Below, in pieces: positions 8,240-16,243 of a DNA stretch of 39,567 bases; the first letter of the stretch is position 1; each line of letters begins with the position of its first letter. Below the pieces are notes generated by a model. The model searched no databases and had not been told where the DNA came from. It saw only the letters and a program-made list of their open reading frames with translations. The DNA is taken from contig CAZAEL010000020.1 in assembly GCA_964484135.1 (NCBI GenBank), forward strand, positions 1 to 39,567, in the 5' to 3' direction. The position numbers and the translations under genes were made by a program. The stretch comes from CAZAEL01 sp964484135 (GTDB lineage Bacteria > Elusimicrobiota > Elusimicrobia > FEN-1173).

Positions 8240-8261
8240 ACGGAGCATTTCCCCACCGCCG

Positions 8262-9911
8262 ATGCCCAGCTTCTTCAGATATGGTCTGCAGGCAAGGAGG
8301 TTTTGGGTCTTAAACCGAGCCGTTGTTTTCTTGGGCGCATGGGCCCTTCTGGGGCTTGTCTTTCTGGCCTTGGAGACGGGTTTTCGATGGCGCCATGTCA
8401 AAGCGTTCAATCATCCTCCCGACATGTGGAAGCTTTTTTACGACGCTTCCAGGCCGTTCTTTCATGAGGAGAACAGGGAGGGGAAACGTTTCCTTGTTCA
8501 ATCCTCCCGACATGCGTTTTTTCCCGACCCCCAGGTGTTTCCCTTGGAGAAGCCTCCGGGGGTGCGGCGGATCGCGGTGGTGGGGGAATCGAGCGCGGAC
8601 CAATGGGCGGACTCCCTGCGCGATATTATCGCGGCGGACGGTTTGGCCGGACGGTTTGAAGTCATGAATTGCGGCATGGGCGCCGCAAGCCTGGAGCGGG
8701 TGGACGACGTTTTGCGAGAGGTCCTGGACTATTCCCCGGACGCCGTCTGGCTCGTGTTCGGGCACAACCTTATGTACGTCCGGCCCCGGCTTAACGCCCT
8801 GTCTTTCGGCCTGGGCTGGCTTTCCACCCGGAGCCGGTTTCTGGCGTGGTGTCTGTTCGAGGCCAGAAGGCGCCCGGAGCCCGCGCTGGACGAGCGCCTG
8901 CGGGCATGGGAGAATTTTTTGAACCGGGCGGCCCGGCGCGCCGGGGAGCGCAACGTCCTTTTGGCGGTTTCTACCCTGCAGGGGAACCTGTGGTTCCCTC
9001 CGGAAGTTCTTGAGGCGGACCTCGACGACCACGGGTACCTGGAGGCGGTATACCGAGAGGCGACGGGCGACCGGGAGGGGGCCATCCGAGACTTGGAGCG
9101 TCTGCTGCAAAAACGTCGCTCGGCTTTCTGGCATTTTCAGGCGGGCGCGTGGCTTTACCAACAGAGAGACTTTCGCCTCGCGCGGGAGCATCTTCGGGAA
9201 GCCATGGATGCGGACCTGCGGGACGTGCGCGTCAAAAAGGCGGTCACGGACCGCACGCGGGCGCTGGCCCGCGACAACGCCATCCGTCTCGTGGACGCCG
9301 CCTCGCTGGTGGATGGCCGCGCGCCGCGGAACATCCCCGGCTGGGAAAGCTTCGAGGACAACTGCCATCTGTACGGGCCTCCCCAACGGCCGGTGGCCCG
9401 CCTCTATTGGGACCGGTTGAGAAGGGAATGGGGCGTCCCTCATCGGGCGGGCCGGGAGGCGCAAGACGGTTCGTCCGAGCTCTTGGACCTTGAAAAGATG
9501 AAGCGGCTCATTGTCGAGGCCTTTCCGGACCCCTGTTTGGCCATGGCGCCGGCGGCCCAAGGACTGGCTTTGCCTCCGATCCTCCCGCCGGCCGATGAAC
9601 TGAAGGGCTGGTGGGACGCGCTGGACACCGGGCCGGAGAGCGGCATCGGCGGATCCGACGCCGCCAAGCTGGCGCGCTATCTGGCTGAAATCCTTTTTTT
9701 CAGGGGAAGGACCCGCGAAGCTTTCGCCTTCAACGATCGGGCCATGACGGGGCCGACCGCCGGGGAAGAGGCGGTTTTCCAAAGGGCCCTCTTCCATTTG
9801 CGGAGCGGACAAAGAGACATGGCCCTGGATTTTTTCAAGCGGTACGAGCGGCTGCGGACGGGGGACGGGACGGCCCTGTTCTTCATCAACAAGTTGACGC
9901 CGCGCGCATGA
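8262..9911 (+). CDS. Membrane-anchored SGNH-hydrolase-like protein with TPR-like region
   Basis: 549 residues. One N-terminal membrane segment (AVVFLGAWALLGLVFLALE, about 20-40) is followed by an SGNH/GDSL-like domain. The nucleophile block is IAVVGESSADQWADSL (Ser near residue 111), then VMNCGMGAASLERVDDVL (the Gly block) and VWLVFGHNLMY (the Asn block). An insertion with helical repeats (REATGDREGAIRDLERLLQK, AGAWLYQQRDFRLAREHL) precedes the Asp-His block FEDNCHLYG near residue 367. More repeats follow at the C-terminus (GRTREAFAFNDRAM, LRSGQRDMALDFFKRYERL). It is probably a periplasmic-side esterase or acyl-transfer enzyme; the substrate is unknown. It lies 22 bp after tolB. Slightly lower GC than its neighbours. 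Confidence 0.8.
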   Translation: MPSFFRYGLQARRFWVLNRAVVFLGAWALLGLVFLALETGFRWRHVKAFNHPPDMWKLFYDASRPFFHEENREGKRFLVQSSRHAFFPDPQVFPLEKPPGVRRIAVVGESSADQWADSLRDIIAADGLAGRFEVMNCGMGAASLERVDDVLREVLDYSPDAVWLVFGHNLMYVRPRLNALSFGLGWLSTRSRFLAWCLFEARRRPEPALDERLRAWENFLNRAARRAGERNVLLAVSTLQGNLWFPPEVLEADLDDHGYLEAVYREATGDREGAIRDLERLLQKRRSAFWHFQAGAWLYQQRDFRLAREHLREAMDADLRDVRVKKAVTDRTRALARDNAIRLVDAASLVDGRAPRNIPGWESFEDNCHLYGPPQRPVARLYWDRLRREWGVPHRAGREAQDGSSELLDLEKMKRLIVEAFPDPCLAMAPAAQGLALPPILPPADELKGWWDALDTGPESGIGGSDAAKLARYLAEILFFRGRTREAFAFNDRAMTGPTAGEEAVFQRALFHLRSGQRDMALDFFKRYERLRTGDGTALFFINKLTPRA

Positions 9912-9983
9912 GGGCTTTGTCGGCGCGTCCGGGATGCGTCCGTCTTGAACCCAGGTCGGAAATCTGGTAAAACCGAATTTCCA

Positions 9984-10087
9984 TGACCCCACCACGTTTA
10001 GCGCTTCAGGCGCGCCAGACAGGGACGCTGAATTCAAAAATAACCGGCAGGAAACGGTTGGGCCGCTCAAAAGGGGTGGCGGGGTGA
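9984..10087. mobile_element. MITE-like element, copy A, on the endonuclease Q start codon
   Basis: A 98-bp element (9987-10084) with ends CCCCACCAC and GTGGCGGGG, bordered by TGA on both sides (9984-9986 and 10085-10087). It shares CGCTTCAGGCGCGCCA on the left and GGCCGCTC on the right with copy C at 28539. The right end plus TGA forms GGGGTGA, whose GTG is the start of the next gene. It is too short to code for a transposase. Confidence 0.8.
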
Positions 10088-11310
10088 GGTTTTTCGCGGA
10101 CTTTCACATCCATTCCCGCTACGCCCGCAACACCCATCCGGACATGGAGATCCCCACCATCGTCCGTTGGGCCAAGATGAAGGGCCTCTCGCTCCTGGGC
10201 ACCGGCGATTTCACGCACCCGCAGTGGCTGGTGGAGCTCAAAAAGTTCCTGAAGCCCACCTCCGGCCGCGGGGTGTACGAGTACGAGGACATGCGGTTCA
10301 TTCTCACGACCGAGGTGGCCTGCGTGTACAGCCGGGGCGGGAGGGCCTTCAAGGTCCACCACCTCGTGTTCGCGCCGAACTTCTCCACGGCGGACCGCCT
10401 GCGCGACGCCCTGGCCCGGTTCGGCAACCTGGAGACGGAGGCGCGCCCCACGGTGAGCCTCTCCGCGGCGGACCTGGTCAAGGCCGTGGCGGACGTGTCC
10501 GCCGACGCCCTGGTGGCGCCGGCCCACGCCTGGGGGCCCCAGCAGTCCCTGTTCTCGGAGCAGTTCGGGTACGAGCGCCTCTTGGACGCGTACGGCGCCC
10601 AGGCGGACCGCGTGCGGGTCCTGGAAACCGGCCTTTGCTGCGATCCGGCCCATGCGCGGCGCTGGTCGCAGGTGGACGGCCGGGCCCTGATCTCCAACTC
10701 CGACGCCCACCACCCGTCCCACATCGGACGGGAGGCCAACATCTTCGACTGCCCCATGGATTACAAGGACATCACGACCGCTTTGGTCAAGGGCGACCGG
10801 ACGCGTTTCCTGGGGACGGTGGAGGCCTTTCCGGAGGAGGACCGTTTTTACGGCTCCGGGCACCGCGGGTGCGCCTCCGGGCCGGCCCGGAACGGACAGG
10901 CCGGCCAACCCTGTCCGTCCTGCGGCAAGCCCCTGGCCGCCGGGGTGGCCCGTCGGATCGAATCCCTGGCGGACCGTCCGGCGCCCCCGCCCTCGATCGA
11001 GCCGTTCTTTCGGACCGTGCCCCTGCAGGACGTGATCGCCGAGGCCTTGGGCTTTCAGCCGGAGGCCGAGACCGTGCAGAAACAGTACCTCCAGATCGCC
11101 TCCCAGGTGGGGCCCGAATTGGACATTCTGCTCAATTGGCCGGAAGACCGATTGCGCGAGCGGCTGCCGCTTCGCGTGGCCGAGGGGGTTCTGGCCCTGC
11201 GCCGGGGGGACGTGGCGGTGGAACCGGGGTACGACGGCCTGCCGGGCCGCGTCCGGGTCCGGCTGCCGGAAGGGATCCCCCAGGATCCCGGCCAGCTCAA
11301 ATTGTTTTGA
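10084..11310 (+). CDS. Endonuclease Q-like PHP-domain DNA repair nuclease
   Basis: EndoQ cleaves DNA 5' of deaminated bases (uracil, hypoxanthine) and abasic sites. 408 residues: a PHP metal-binding domain with ADFHIHSRY at residue 5, LLGTGDFTHPQW, TTEVACVYS, VAPAHAW, VLETGL and SNSDAHHPSHIG, which together give the usual His/Asp/Glu metal set. A Cys/His zinc-binding segment (HRGCASG...PCPSCGKPL, about 260-282) and a helical C-terminal region follow. The final residues are GQLKLF, like the bacterial sliding-clamp motif QL(S/D)LF. GTG start: family proteins begin right at this point, so the start is firm even though it lies in the end of a repeat element. AAAAGGGG in the element can act as ribosome site. 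Confidence 0.9.
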   Translation: MRFFADFHIHSRYARNTHPDMEIPTIVRWAKMKGLSLLGTGDFTHPQWLVELKKFLKPTSGRGVYEYEDMRFILTTEVACVYSRGGRAFKVHHLVFAPNFSTADRLRDALARFGNLETEARPTVSLSAADLVKAVADVSADALVAPAHAWGPQQSLFSEQFGYERLLDAYGAQADRVRVLETGLCCDPAHARRWSQVDGRALISNSDAHHPSHIGREANIFDCPMDYKDITTALVKGDRTRFLGTVEAFPEEDRFYGSGHRGCASGPARNGQAGQPCPSCGKPLAAGVARRIESLADRPAPPPSIEPFFRTVPLQDVIAEALGFQPEAETVQKQYLQIASQVGPELDILLNWPEDRLRERLPLRVAEGVLALRRGDVAVEPGYDGLPGRVRVRLPEGIPQDPGQLKLF

Positions 11311-11326
11311 AGGAAGGGGAAAAACG

Positions 11327-12256
11327 GTGAAAAAAGATTTTCTCTCCATGGCGGATCTGGAACCGGAGGCGCTGCTGCGGCTGCTGGAGTCGGCCCGCGG
11401 CCTCAAGGCCCGGCGCCGGCCCCGCACGGACCTGCGCGGCAAGACGCTGGGCATGATCTTCCAGAAGCCCTCCACCCGGACCTCGGTGTCCTTCGCCGTG
11501 GCCATGTACGAGCTGGGCGGCTTCCCCTTCACCGCCCAGGAGTTACAGATGAAGCGGGGGGAATCCCTGGCGGACACGGCCCGGACGCTCTCCCGTTACG
11601 TGTCCGGCATCATGATCCGCGCCAACCGGCACGGGGACGTGGAGGAACTGGCCCGCCACGCCTCGGTGCCCGTGATCAACGGTCTGACGGAGAAAGAGCA
11701 CCCCTGCCAGGTCCTGGCCGACCTGTTCACCCTTTGGGAGGTGTTCAAGCTCAGGAAGCCCGGGGACCTGAAGGGCCTCCGCGTGACGTACGTGGGGGAC
11801 GGCAACAACATGGCCCAGTCCTGGATGCTGGCCGCCGGACTTTTGGGCATGGAACTGACGGTGTGCTCGCCGGAAGGGTACGACCCGGAGAAGGAATTCA
11901 TGGAGAAGGCCCAGGCCCTCCACGCCCGGAACGGCGGACGGCTCGTTTTCGAGCGGGACCCCATGAAAGCCGCGGACGGGGCCCGGGCCCTGTACACGGA
12001 CGTGTGGGCCTCCATGGGCAAGGAGGAGGAGCGGGACCGCCGCAAACAGGTTTTTGCGGGCTACCAGGTCAATGAAAAGCTTTTGAGCGCGGCGCGGCCG
12101 GACGCGGTGGTCATGCACTGTTTGCCGGCCCACCGGGGCGAGGAGATCACGGACGGGGTGCTGGACGGGCCGCGGTCCGTGGTGTTCCAGCAGGCGGAGA
12201 ACCGCCTGCACGTGCAGAAGGCGGTGTTGTTGCGGTATTTGGGAGGCAAGGCGTGA
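11327..12256 (+). CDS. argF: Ornithine carbamoyltransferase
   Basis: Makes citrulline from ornithine and carbamoyl phosphate in arginine synthesis. 309 residues. Carbamoyl-phosphate site KPSTRTSVSF near residue 47; HPCQVLADLFTL near 126; ornithine-side VGDGNNMAQSWM; HCLPAHRGEEI near 264 with the catalytic Cys. GTG start with GAAGGAAGGGG upstream, 16 nt after the endonuclease Q stop, so probably in the same transcript. The last 4 bp overlap the next gene (GTGATC). No other arg genes are in the window. Confidence 0.96.
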   Translation: MKKDFLSMADLEPEALLRLLESARGLKARRRPRTDLRGKTLGMIFQKPSTRTSVSFAVAMYELGGFPFTAQELQMKRGESLADTARTLSRYVSGIMIRANRHGDVEELARHASVPVINGLTEKEHPCQVLADLFTLWEVFKLRKPGDLKGLRVTYVGDGNNMAQSWMLAAGLLGMELTVCSPEGYDPEKEFMEKAQALHARNGGRLVFERDPMKAADGARALYTDVWASMGKEEERDRRKQVFAGYQVNEKLLSAARPDAVVMHCLPAHRGEEITDGVLDGPRSVVFQQAENRLHVQKAVLLRYLGGKA

Positions 12257-12771
12257 TCCGCGACCTGGACGGCGTAAGGCCGGAGATCCACCCGACGGCG
12301 TTCGTGCACGAGACCGCGGAGGTCATCGGCAAGGTGAAGATCGGCCCCCGCGCCTCCCTGTGGCCCTACGTGGTGCTGCGGGGCGACGTGGAGGAGATCG
12401 TGGTGGGGGAAGGGACCAACATCCAGGACAACACCGTGGTGCACACCGACCACGGCATCCCCACGGTGCTGGGGGACTGGGTCTCCGTGGGCCATTCCGC
12501 GGTCCTGCACGGCTGCCGCGTGGGCAACCACTGCCTCATCGGCATGGGCGCCATCCTGTTGAACAACTCCGTGGTGGAGGAGGAGGCGCTGGTGGGCGCG
12601 GGCGCCCTGGTGCCTCCCGGCATGCGGGTCCCCGGGCGACACATGGTCATGGGCGTGCCGGCCAAGGTGGTGCGCCCCTTGAAGCCCGAGGACGTCCGGC
12701 ACATCCACTGGAACGCGGAGGAGTATTTGAGGTTGACGGAGAAACACAAGACGTCCCGTCCGGTCCGATAG
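12253..12771 (+). CDS. Gamma-carbonic-anhydrase-like hexapeptide-repeat protein
   Basis: 172 residues of left-handed beta-helix, YrdA/PaaY type. Hexapeptide runs are AEVIGKVKIGPRASLWPYVV, VVGEGTNIQDNTVVHTD, VSVGHSAVLHGCRVGNHCLIG and ALVGAGALVPPGMRV. The three zinc-ligand histidines of the family are seen at HTDHG and VSVGHSAVLHG. These proteins form trimers; some hydrate CO2, most have no shown activity. GTG start overlaps the argF stop by 4 bp. A hairpin terminator follows directly after the stop. Confidence 0.92.
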   Translation: MIRDLDGVRPEIHPTAFVHETAEVIGKVKIGPRASLWPYVVLRGDVEEIVVGEGTNIQDNTVVHTDHGIPTVLGDWVSVGHSAVLHGCRVGNHCLIGMGAILLNNSVVEEEALVGAGALVPPGMRVPGRHMVMGVPAKVVRPLKPEDVRHIHWNAEEYLRLTEKHKTSRPVR

Positions 12772-12804
12772 GGGAGCGGCGGCCGCTCCCCCGTTTGAGT
12801 TTTC
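12771..12804 (+). terminator. Terminator-like hairpin after the hexapeptide gene
   Basis: GGGGAGCGG, loop CGG, CCGCTCCCC, then CGTTTGAGTTTT. A 9-bp GC stem followed by a loose T-rich stretch. Confidence 0.6.
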
Positions 12805-13581
12805 ATGCCGGGCGCGGACGTCCTCTGGATCCATGACCGTCTCCTGAAGCGGTTCGGCCCCCGGGGGTGGTGGCCCGTGACCCCACCACCTGGCTGCCCA
12901 CCGAAGGCGGGCCCTTTTGGGCCCGAGCCAGGTGGTGGGGTGACGCAACGGCGGTCTGTATACTCCACCCAATGGACGCGGGGCCGTCTCACCCCGGCCC
13001 AGCAGTTCGAGGTGGCGGTGGGCGCGATCCTGACGCAGAACACGGCCTGGACCAACGTGGAAAAAGCCCTGGGAAAGCTCATCGCCGCCAAGGCCCTTTC
13101 CCCCCGCCGCCTGGCGTCCCTGCCCCCGGCCCGGCTCCGGGGGCTGATCCGGTCCTCCGGGTACTTCCGCCAGAAGGCCGGACGCCTGAGGAATTTCTGC
13201 CGGTTCCTCTTGGACCGCTGGGGCGGCCGCCTGGACCGTTTCCTGGCCCGTCCCACGGAAACGGCGCGCGGGGAGCTCCTGGCCCTGAACGGGGTGGGCC
13301 CGGAGACCGCGGACTCCATTTTGCTGTACGCCGGCGGCCATCCCGTGTTCGTGGTGGACGCGTACACCCGCCGCTTCGGCGGCAGGTTCGGCCTGTTCCG
13401 TACCGACGACTACCATGAGGTCCAACGCCATTTTATGTCCCGCATGAAAGCTTCCGTGCCCCGCTTCCGGGAATACCACGCCCTCTTGGTGGAGTTGGCC
13501 AAACGGTTCTGCCGGGCGCGCCCGCTCTGCCCTCCCTGCCCCCTCCGGGCCCGTTGCGCCACGGGCCGGTCCCAAACCTGA
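12805..13581 (+). CDS. Endonuclease III-superfamily glycosylase, MagIII-like, with in-frame insertion
   Basis: A base-excision repair glycosylase of the HhH-GPD fold. The N-terminus (WIHDRLLKRFGPRGWWP, about 8-24) and FEVAVGAILTQNTAWTNVEKAL match MagIII/EndoIII-like proteins, where these two blocks are nearly adjacent. Here about 40 residues lie between them, 21 of which are encoded by a repeat element (12878-12943). HhH motif LNGVGPETADSILLYAG, with Glu in place of the lyase Lys of EndoIII, and catalytic Asp in VVDAYTRRFGG; this suggests monofunctional 3-methyladenine-type activity. Iron-sulfur motif C-x5-C-x2-C-x5-C at the end. ATG start; GTG at 12940 in the element end is a possible second start. 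Confidence 0.85.
   Translation: MPGADVLWIHDRLLKRFGPRGWWPVTPPPGCPPKAGPFGPEPGGGVTQRRSVYSTQWTRGRLTPAQQFEVAVGAILTQNTAWTNVEKALGKLIAAKALSPRRLASLPPARLRGLIRSSGYFRQKAGRLRNFCRFLLDRWGGRLDRFLARPTETARGELLALNGVGPETADSILLYAGGHPVFVVDAYTRRFGGRFGLFRTDDYHEVQRHFMSRMKASVPRFREYHALLVELAKRFCRARPLCPPCPLRARCATGRSQT
12878..12943. mobile_element. MITE-like element, copy B, in frame inside the glycosylase gene
   Basis: A 60-bp element (12881-12940) with near-perfect 16-bp ends, CCCCACCACCTGGCT and AGCCAGGTGGTGGGG, around a second inner hairpin CGGGCCCTTTTGGGCCCG. TGA is present on each side. Element plus one TGA is 63 bp, so the reading frame is kept; it codes a Pro/Gly-rich segment. Confidence 0.8.
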
Positions 13582-13583
13582 CC

Positions 13584-15260
13584 ATGCCGGCCTCCGCCCT
13601 CAGCAGCGACTACCTGTTCTCCGCGCTCAAGGCCCTGGAACACCGGGCCTCGGCCCTGCAGCAGATCACGGCCTTCGTCCGCTCCCTGGAGGACGTGGAA
13701 CAGGTGCTGGACCAGCTTCTGAAAAAAGTCATGGAGCTGGCCGGCGCGGACGCGGGCGCCATCGCCCTGGCGGACCCCGGCGCGTCGGAATTCCGCTTCA
13801 TGGCCGTGCATTGGGCCAGCCTGCCGCCCCTGGAGGTCCCCCAGAAGGAAAAGGTCATGAAAGCGGTGCACCTGGGCTTCAAAGAGGGGGTCATGGGGAA
13901 GGTGTACGCCTCGGGCGAGCCCCAGGTCCTGGCGCAGGTGTCCGAGGCCGAAGGGTTCCGCAAGGACATCGCGGACCTGGTGAAATACGAGATCAAGAAC
14001 CTCATCGCCGTGCCGCTCCAGATCGACGACCGCCGCCTGGGGGTCCTGGAGCTCTTCAACAAGCGCCCCGACGGCGCGGTCTTCTCCCAGGAGGACTTGG
14101 CCCTGGTGTCCGCCCTGTCCAACCAGATCGCCCTGGTCATGGAGGCGCACCGGTTGAGGCTGGAGGCCGGCGGGCAGGTCCAGCAGCTGGGGCTGCTTTT
14201 GAAGTCCCTGGAGATCGTCAACTCAAGCCTGTCCCTGGACGTGGTGCTGGACAACCTCATGACCATGGGCATGCAGCTCATCGGCGCGGAGGCGGCCAGC
14301 ATCCTTTTGATGGACGACGAGCTGGGCCAGCTCTATTTCGCCGCGGCCACGGGCGTGAAAAAGGAAGAGGTCAAGCGCGTCTATCTCAAAAAAGGGGAGG
14401 GCATCGCGGGCTGGGTGGCGGACCGGGGCGAAACCCTGCTCATCCCGGACGTGGCCCAGGACAAGCGGTTCTCCCAGAAGGCGGACAAGGCCTCGGGGTT
14501 CGTCACCAAATCCATCCTGGCCGTGCCGCTGAAGACCGAGGGCAAGCTCATCGGCGTGGCCGAGGCCATCAACAAGAAGGGCGGCGGGGAGTTCAACGCG
14601 GTGGACGCCCAGATGCTGTCCACCCTGGCCTCGTACGGCGCCATGGCCATCCAGAAGGCCCAGCTGTACCGCGATTTGCACGACCTGCTCCTGAGCACCC
14701 TGCGGGCCCTGGCCGACGCCATCGAGGCCAAGGACGCCAACACCCGGGGCCGGTCCGAACGCATCCGCAAGCTGTCCCTGGCCCTGTGCGAGGAGCTGAA
14801 CCTGGGACCCAAGGAAACCCGGGACGTGGAGCTGGGGGCGCTCCTGCACGACGTGGGCAAGATCGCGGTGCCGGACAGCATCCTGAACAAGCAGTCGGAG
14901 CTCACCGAGGAGGAGTACAAGGTGGTCATGCGCGTGCCCGTGGTGGGGGCGGAGATCCTGTCGCCCATCCGGCAATTGCGGGACTCCGTGTCCATCATCC
15001 GGCACGTGAACGAGCGCTGGGACGGCAAGGGGTACCCGGACCGGCTCGCGGGCGAACACATCCCCCAGGGCTCCCGCGTCGTCGCCGTGGCCAACACCTT
15101 CGAGGCCATGACCTCGGACCGCCCTTACCGCAAAGGACTCCCGGACGATGTGGCCCTGAAGGAGCTGGCCTCTTACGCGGGCGTCCAGTTCGACCCGGCC
15201 TGCGTGGAGGCCTTCATCCGGGCCTACCGCAAGGGCAAGCTGAAGAATTTGTCCAGGTGA
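13584..15260 (+). CDS. Two-GAF HD-GYP protein with degenerate metal site
   Basis: A cytoplasmic signalling protein of 558 residues: a first GAF domain (about 20-190), a second GAF (about 195-365; DVVLDNLMTMGMQLIGAEAASILLMDD, GEGIAGWVADRGETLLIPDV), then HD-GYP (about 370-550). HD (LLHDVGKIAVPDSIL) and GYP (ERWDGKGYPD) remain. However GHSERV has become GRSERI, MxxHP has become VMRVP, HHHERW has become HVNERW, and ADxFDA has become ANTFEA, so most metal ligands are missing. Cyclic-di-GMP hydrolysis is unlikely; a sensor or scaffold role is inferred. ATG 13584, 2 nt after the glycosylase stop. Confidence 0.9.
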   Translation: MPASALSSDYLFSALKALEHRASALQQITAFVRSLEDVEQVLDQLLKKVMELAGADAGAIALADPGASEFRFMAVHWASLPPLEVPQKEKVMKAVHLGFKEGVMGKVYASGEPQVLAQVSEAEGFRKDIADLVKYEIKNLIAVPLQIDDRRLGVLELFNKRPDGAVFSQEDLALVSALSNQIALVMEAHRLRLEAGGQVQQLGLLLKSLEIVNSSLSLDVVLDNLMTMGMQLIGAEAASILLMDDELGQLYFAAATGVKKEEVKRVYLKKGEGIAGWVADRGETLLIPDVAQDKRFSQKADKASGFVTKSILAVPLKTEGKLIGVAEAINKKGGGEFNAVDAQMLSTLASYGAMAIQKAQLYRDLHDLLLSTLRALADAIEAKDANTRGRSERIRKLSLALCEELNLGPKETRDVELGALLHDVGKIAVPDSILNKQSELTEEEYKVVMRVPVVGAEILSPIRQLRDSVSIIRHVNERWDGKGYPDRLAGEHIPQGSRVVAVANTFEAMTSDRPYRKGLPDDVALKELASYAGVQFDPACVEAFIRAYRKGKLKNLSR

Positions 15261-15276
15261 GGGGAGGAGGGATCGA

Positions 15277-15594
15277 ATGAGCCCTTACGCGGTCGTTTTC
15301 GTGACCGTTTCGTCCGCCAGGGAGGCGGACAAATTGTCCCGGGCCCTGGTGAAGGAGAAGCTGGCGGCCTGCGTGAACGCGGTGCCGGGCCTGCGTTCCA
15401 CGTACCGGTGGAAGGGCAAGGTGGAAACCGCCTCTGAGCGCCTCTTGATCATTAAGACCCGGACATCCAAAGTGCCCCGCCTGATCCAACGTGTGCGCGC
15501 CCTGCATTCCTATTCCGTCCCCGAAGTGCTCGCCCTGCCCGTCCGGGCCGGAAACAAAGAGTATCTGCGCTGGATTGACCAGTCGGTTGAATAG
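15277..15594 (+). CDS. cutA: CutA1-like divalent-cation tolerance protein
   Basis: A small trimeric ferredoxin-like protein, 105 residues, matching the family length. Motifs are VFVTVSSAREADKLSRALV, KLAACVNAVPGLRSTYRWKGKVE and the C-terminal VRALHSYSVPEVLALPV. It was named for copper tolerance in E. coli, but the general role is uncertain. ATG with GGGAGGAGGGA upstream, 16 nt after the HD-GYP stop. Confidence 0.95.
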   Translation: MSPYAVVFVTVSSAREADKLSRALVKEKLAACVNAVPGLRSTYRWKGKVETASERLLIIKTRTSKVPRLIQRVRALHSYSVPEVLALPVRAGNKEYLRWIDQSVE

Positions 15595-15598
15595 AGCC

Positions 15599-15629
15599 GT
15601 CCACGGTCCACAGTCCACGGTCCACGGTC
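15599..15629 (+). repeat. Tandem heptamer repeat GTCCACG
   Basis: Four consecutive 7-mers, GTCCACG GTCCACA and GTCCACG GTCCACG, followed by GTC, just after the cutA stop. A short tandem heptamer array of a different sequence from the AAGTG-type arrays in this window. Confidence 0.85.
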
Positions 15630-15667
15630 AAAAACCCGGCCTTGGATTGGCCCGCGGAACGCGGGCG

Positions 15668-16243
15668 GTGCACCGCCGATACCTTATCGGTCTTTTCGTT
15701 TGGCTCATGCAGGTCTCTCCAAGCCCGGCAAGTGAATTGCGCCCGATAGCCGAGGAAGATTTCCGTTGCAAAGGAGCGGCGGGGCGGTCGGTGTCCCATG
15801 AGGGAAAGGAATACCGGGACTGCGCCGGCGGCCACGGGCCCCAAGGCGGTGTGCGGGGAGACCTTCTGACGTTGCTCAACCGGTTCCAGTCCCGGGCGGG
15901 ACAGGCCCTGGCGGTTTCCTCCGGGTACCGGTGCCAGGCCCACAACCTCTATTCCTGGGCCTTTGTCCGGAGCAGGGGCGAGAAGGAAGACGCGCTCAGC
16001 CGGCAAAGCCTGCACCGGGCCGGCGCGGCCGCGGATTTTTACGTGGACGGGGTTTCGGACCAGAAACAATACGGGGAGTGGGCCGAAGAACTGCGGCGCT
16101 TGGCCGGGGACAGGGGGCTCAAGGTTTGGACCCGGGTGTACGGCGCCCCAGAAGGCCGGGACCCGGACAACCTCCACGCCTTTCCCTACATCCACGTGCA
16201 CCTTTTGGGCGTGAAGCGGGAGGCCCTGCCTCCGAAAGATTAA
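15668..16243 (+). CDS. M15-like (D-Ala-D-Ala carboxypeptidase type) exported peptidase
   Basis: 191 residues. The N-terminal signal segment (RRYLIGLFVWLMQVSPSPAS) suggests export to the periplasm. The metal motifs of the peptidase M15/DUF882 fold are visible: SGYRCQAHN near the middle, SLHRAGAAADFYVDG (SxHxxGxAxD) and IHVHLLG (HxH) near the end. A likely role is trimming peptidoglycan peptides. GTG 15668 is chosen because it puts the signal peptide first; the frame stays open upstream through cutA, but that part has no family match. Its TAA stop overlaps the stop of the convergent capA-like gene in TTAA. Confidence 0.8.
   Translation: MHRRYLIGLFVWLMQVSPSPASELRPIAEEDFRCKGAAGRSVSHEGKEYRDCAGGHGPQGGVRGDLLTLLNRFQSRAGQALAVSSGYRCQAHNLYSWAFVRSRGEKEDALSRQSLHRAGAAADFYVDGVSDQKQYGEWAEELRRLAGDRGLKVWTRVYGAPEGRDPDNLHAFPYIHVHLLGVKREALPPKD

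Noticed and set aside
15599..15629. Possible CRISPR-like repeat after cutA
   Set aside because: The unit is 7 nt with no spacers; it is a short tandem heptamer array.
15491..15667. Longer start for the M15-like peptidase inside cutA
   Set aside because: The extra residues are out-of-frame translation of cutA and of the heptamer repeat, and would put the signal peptide inside the protein.
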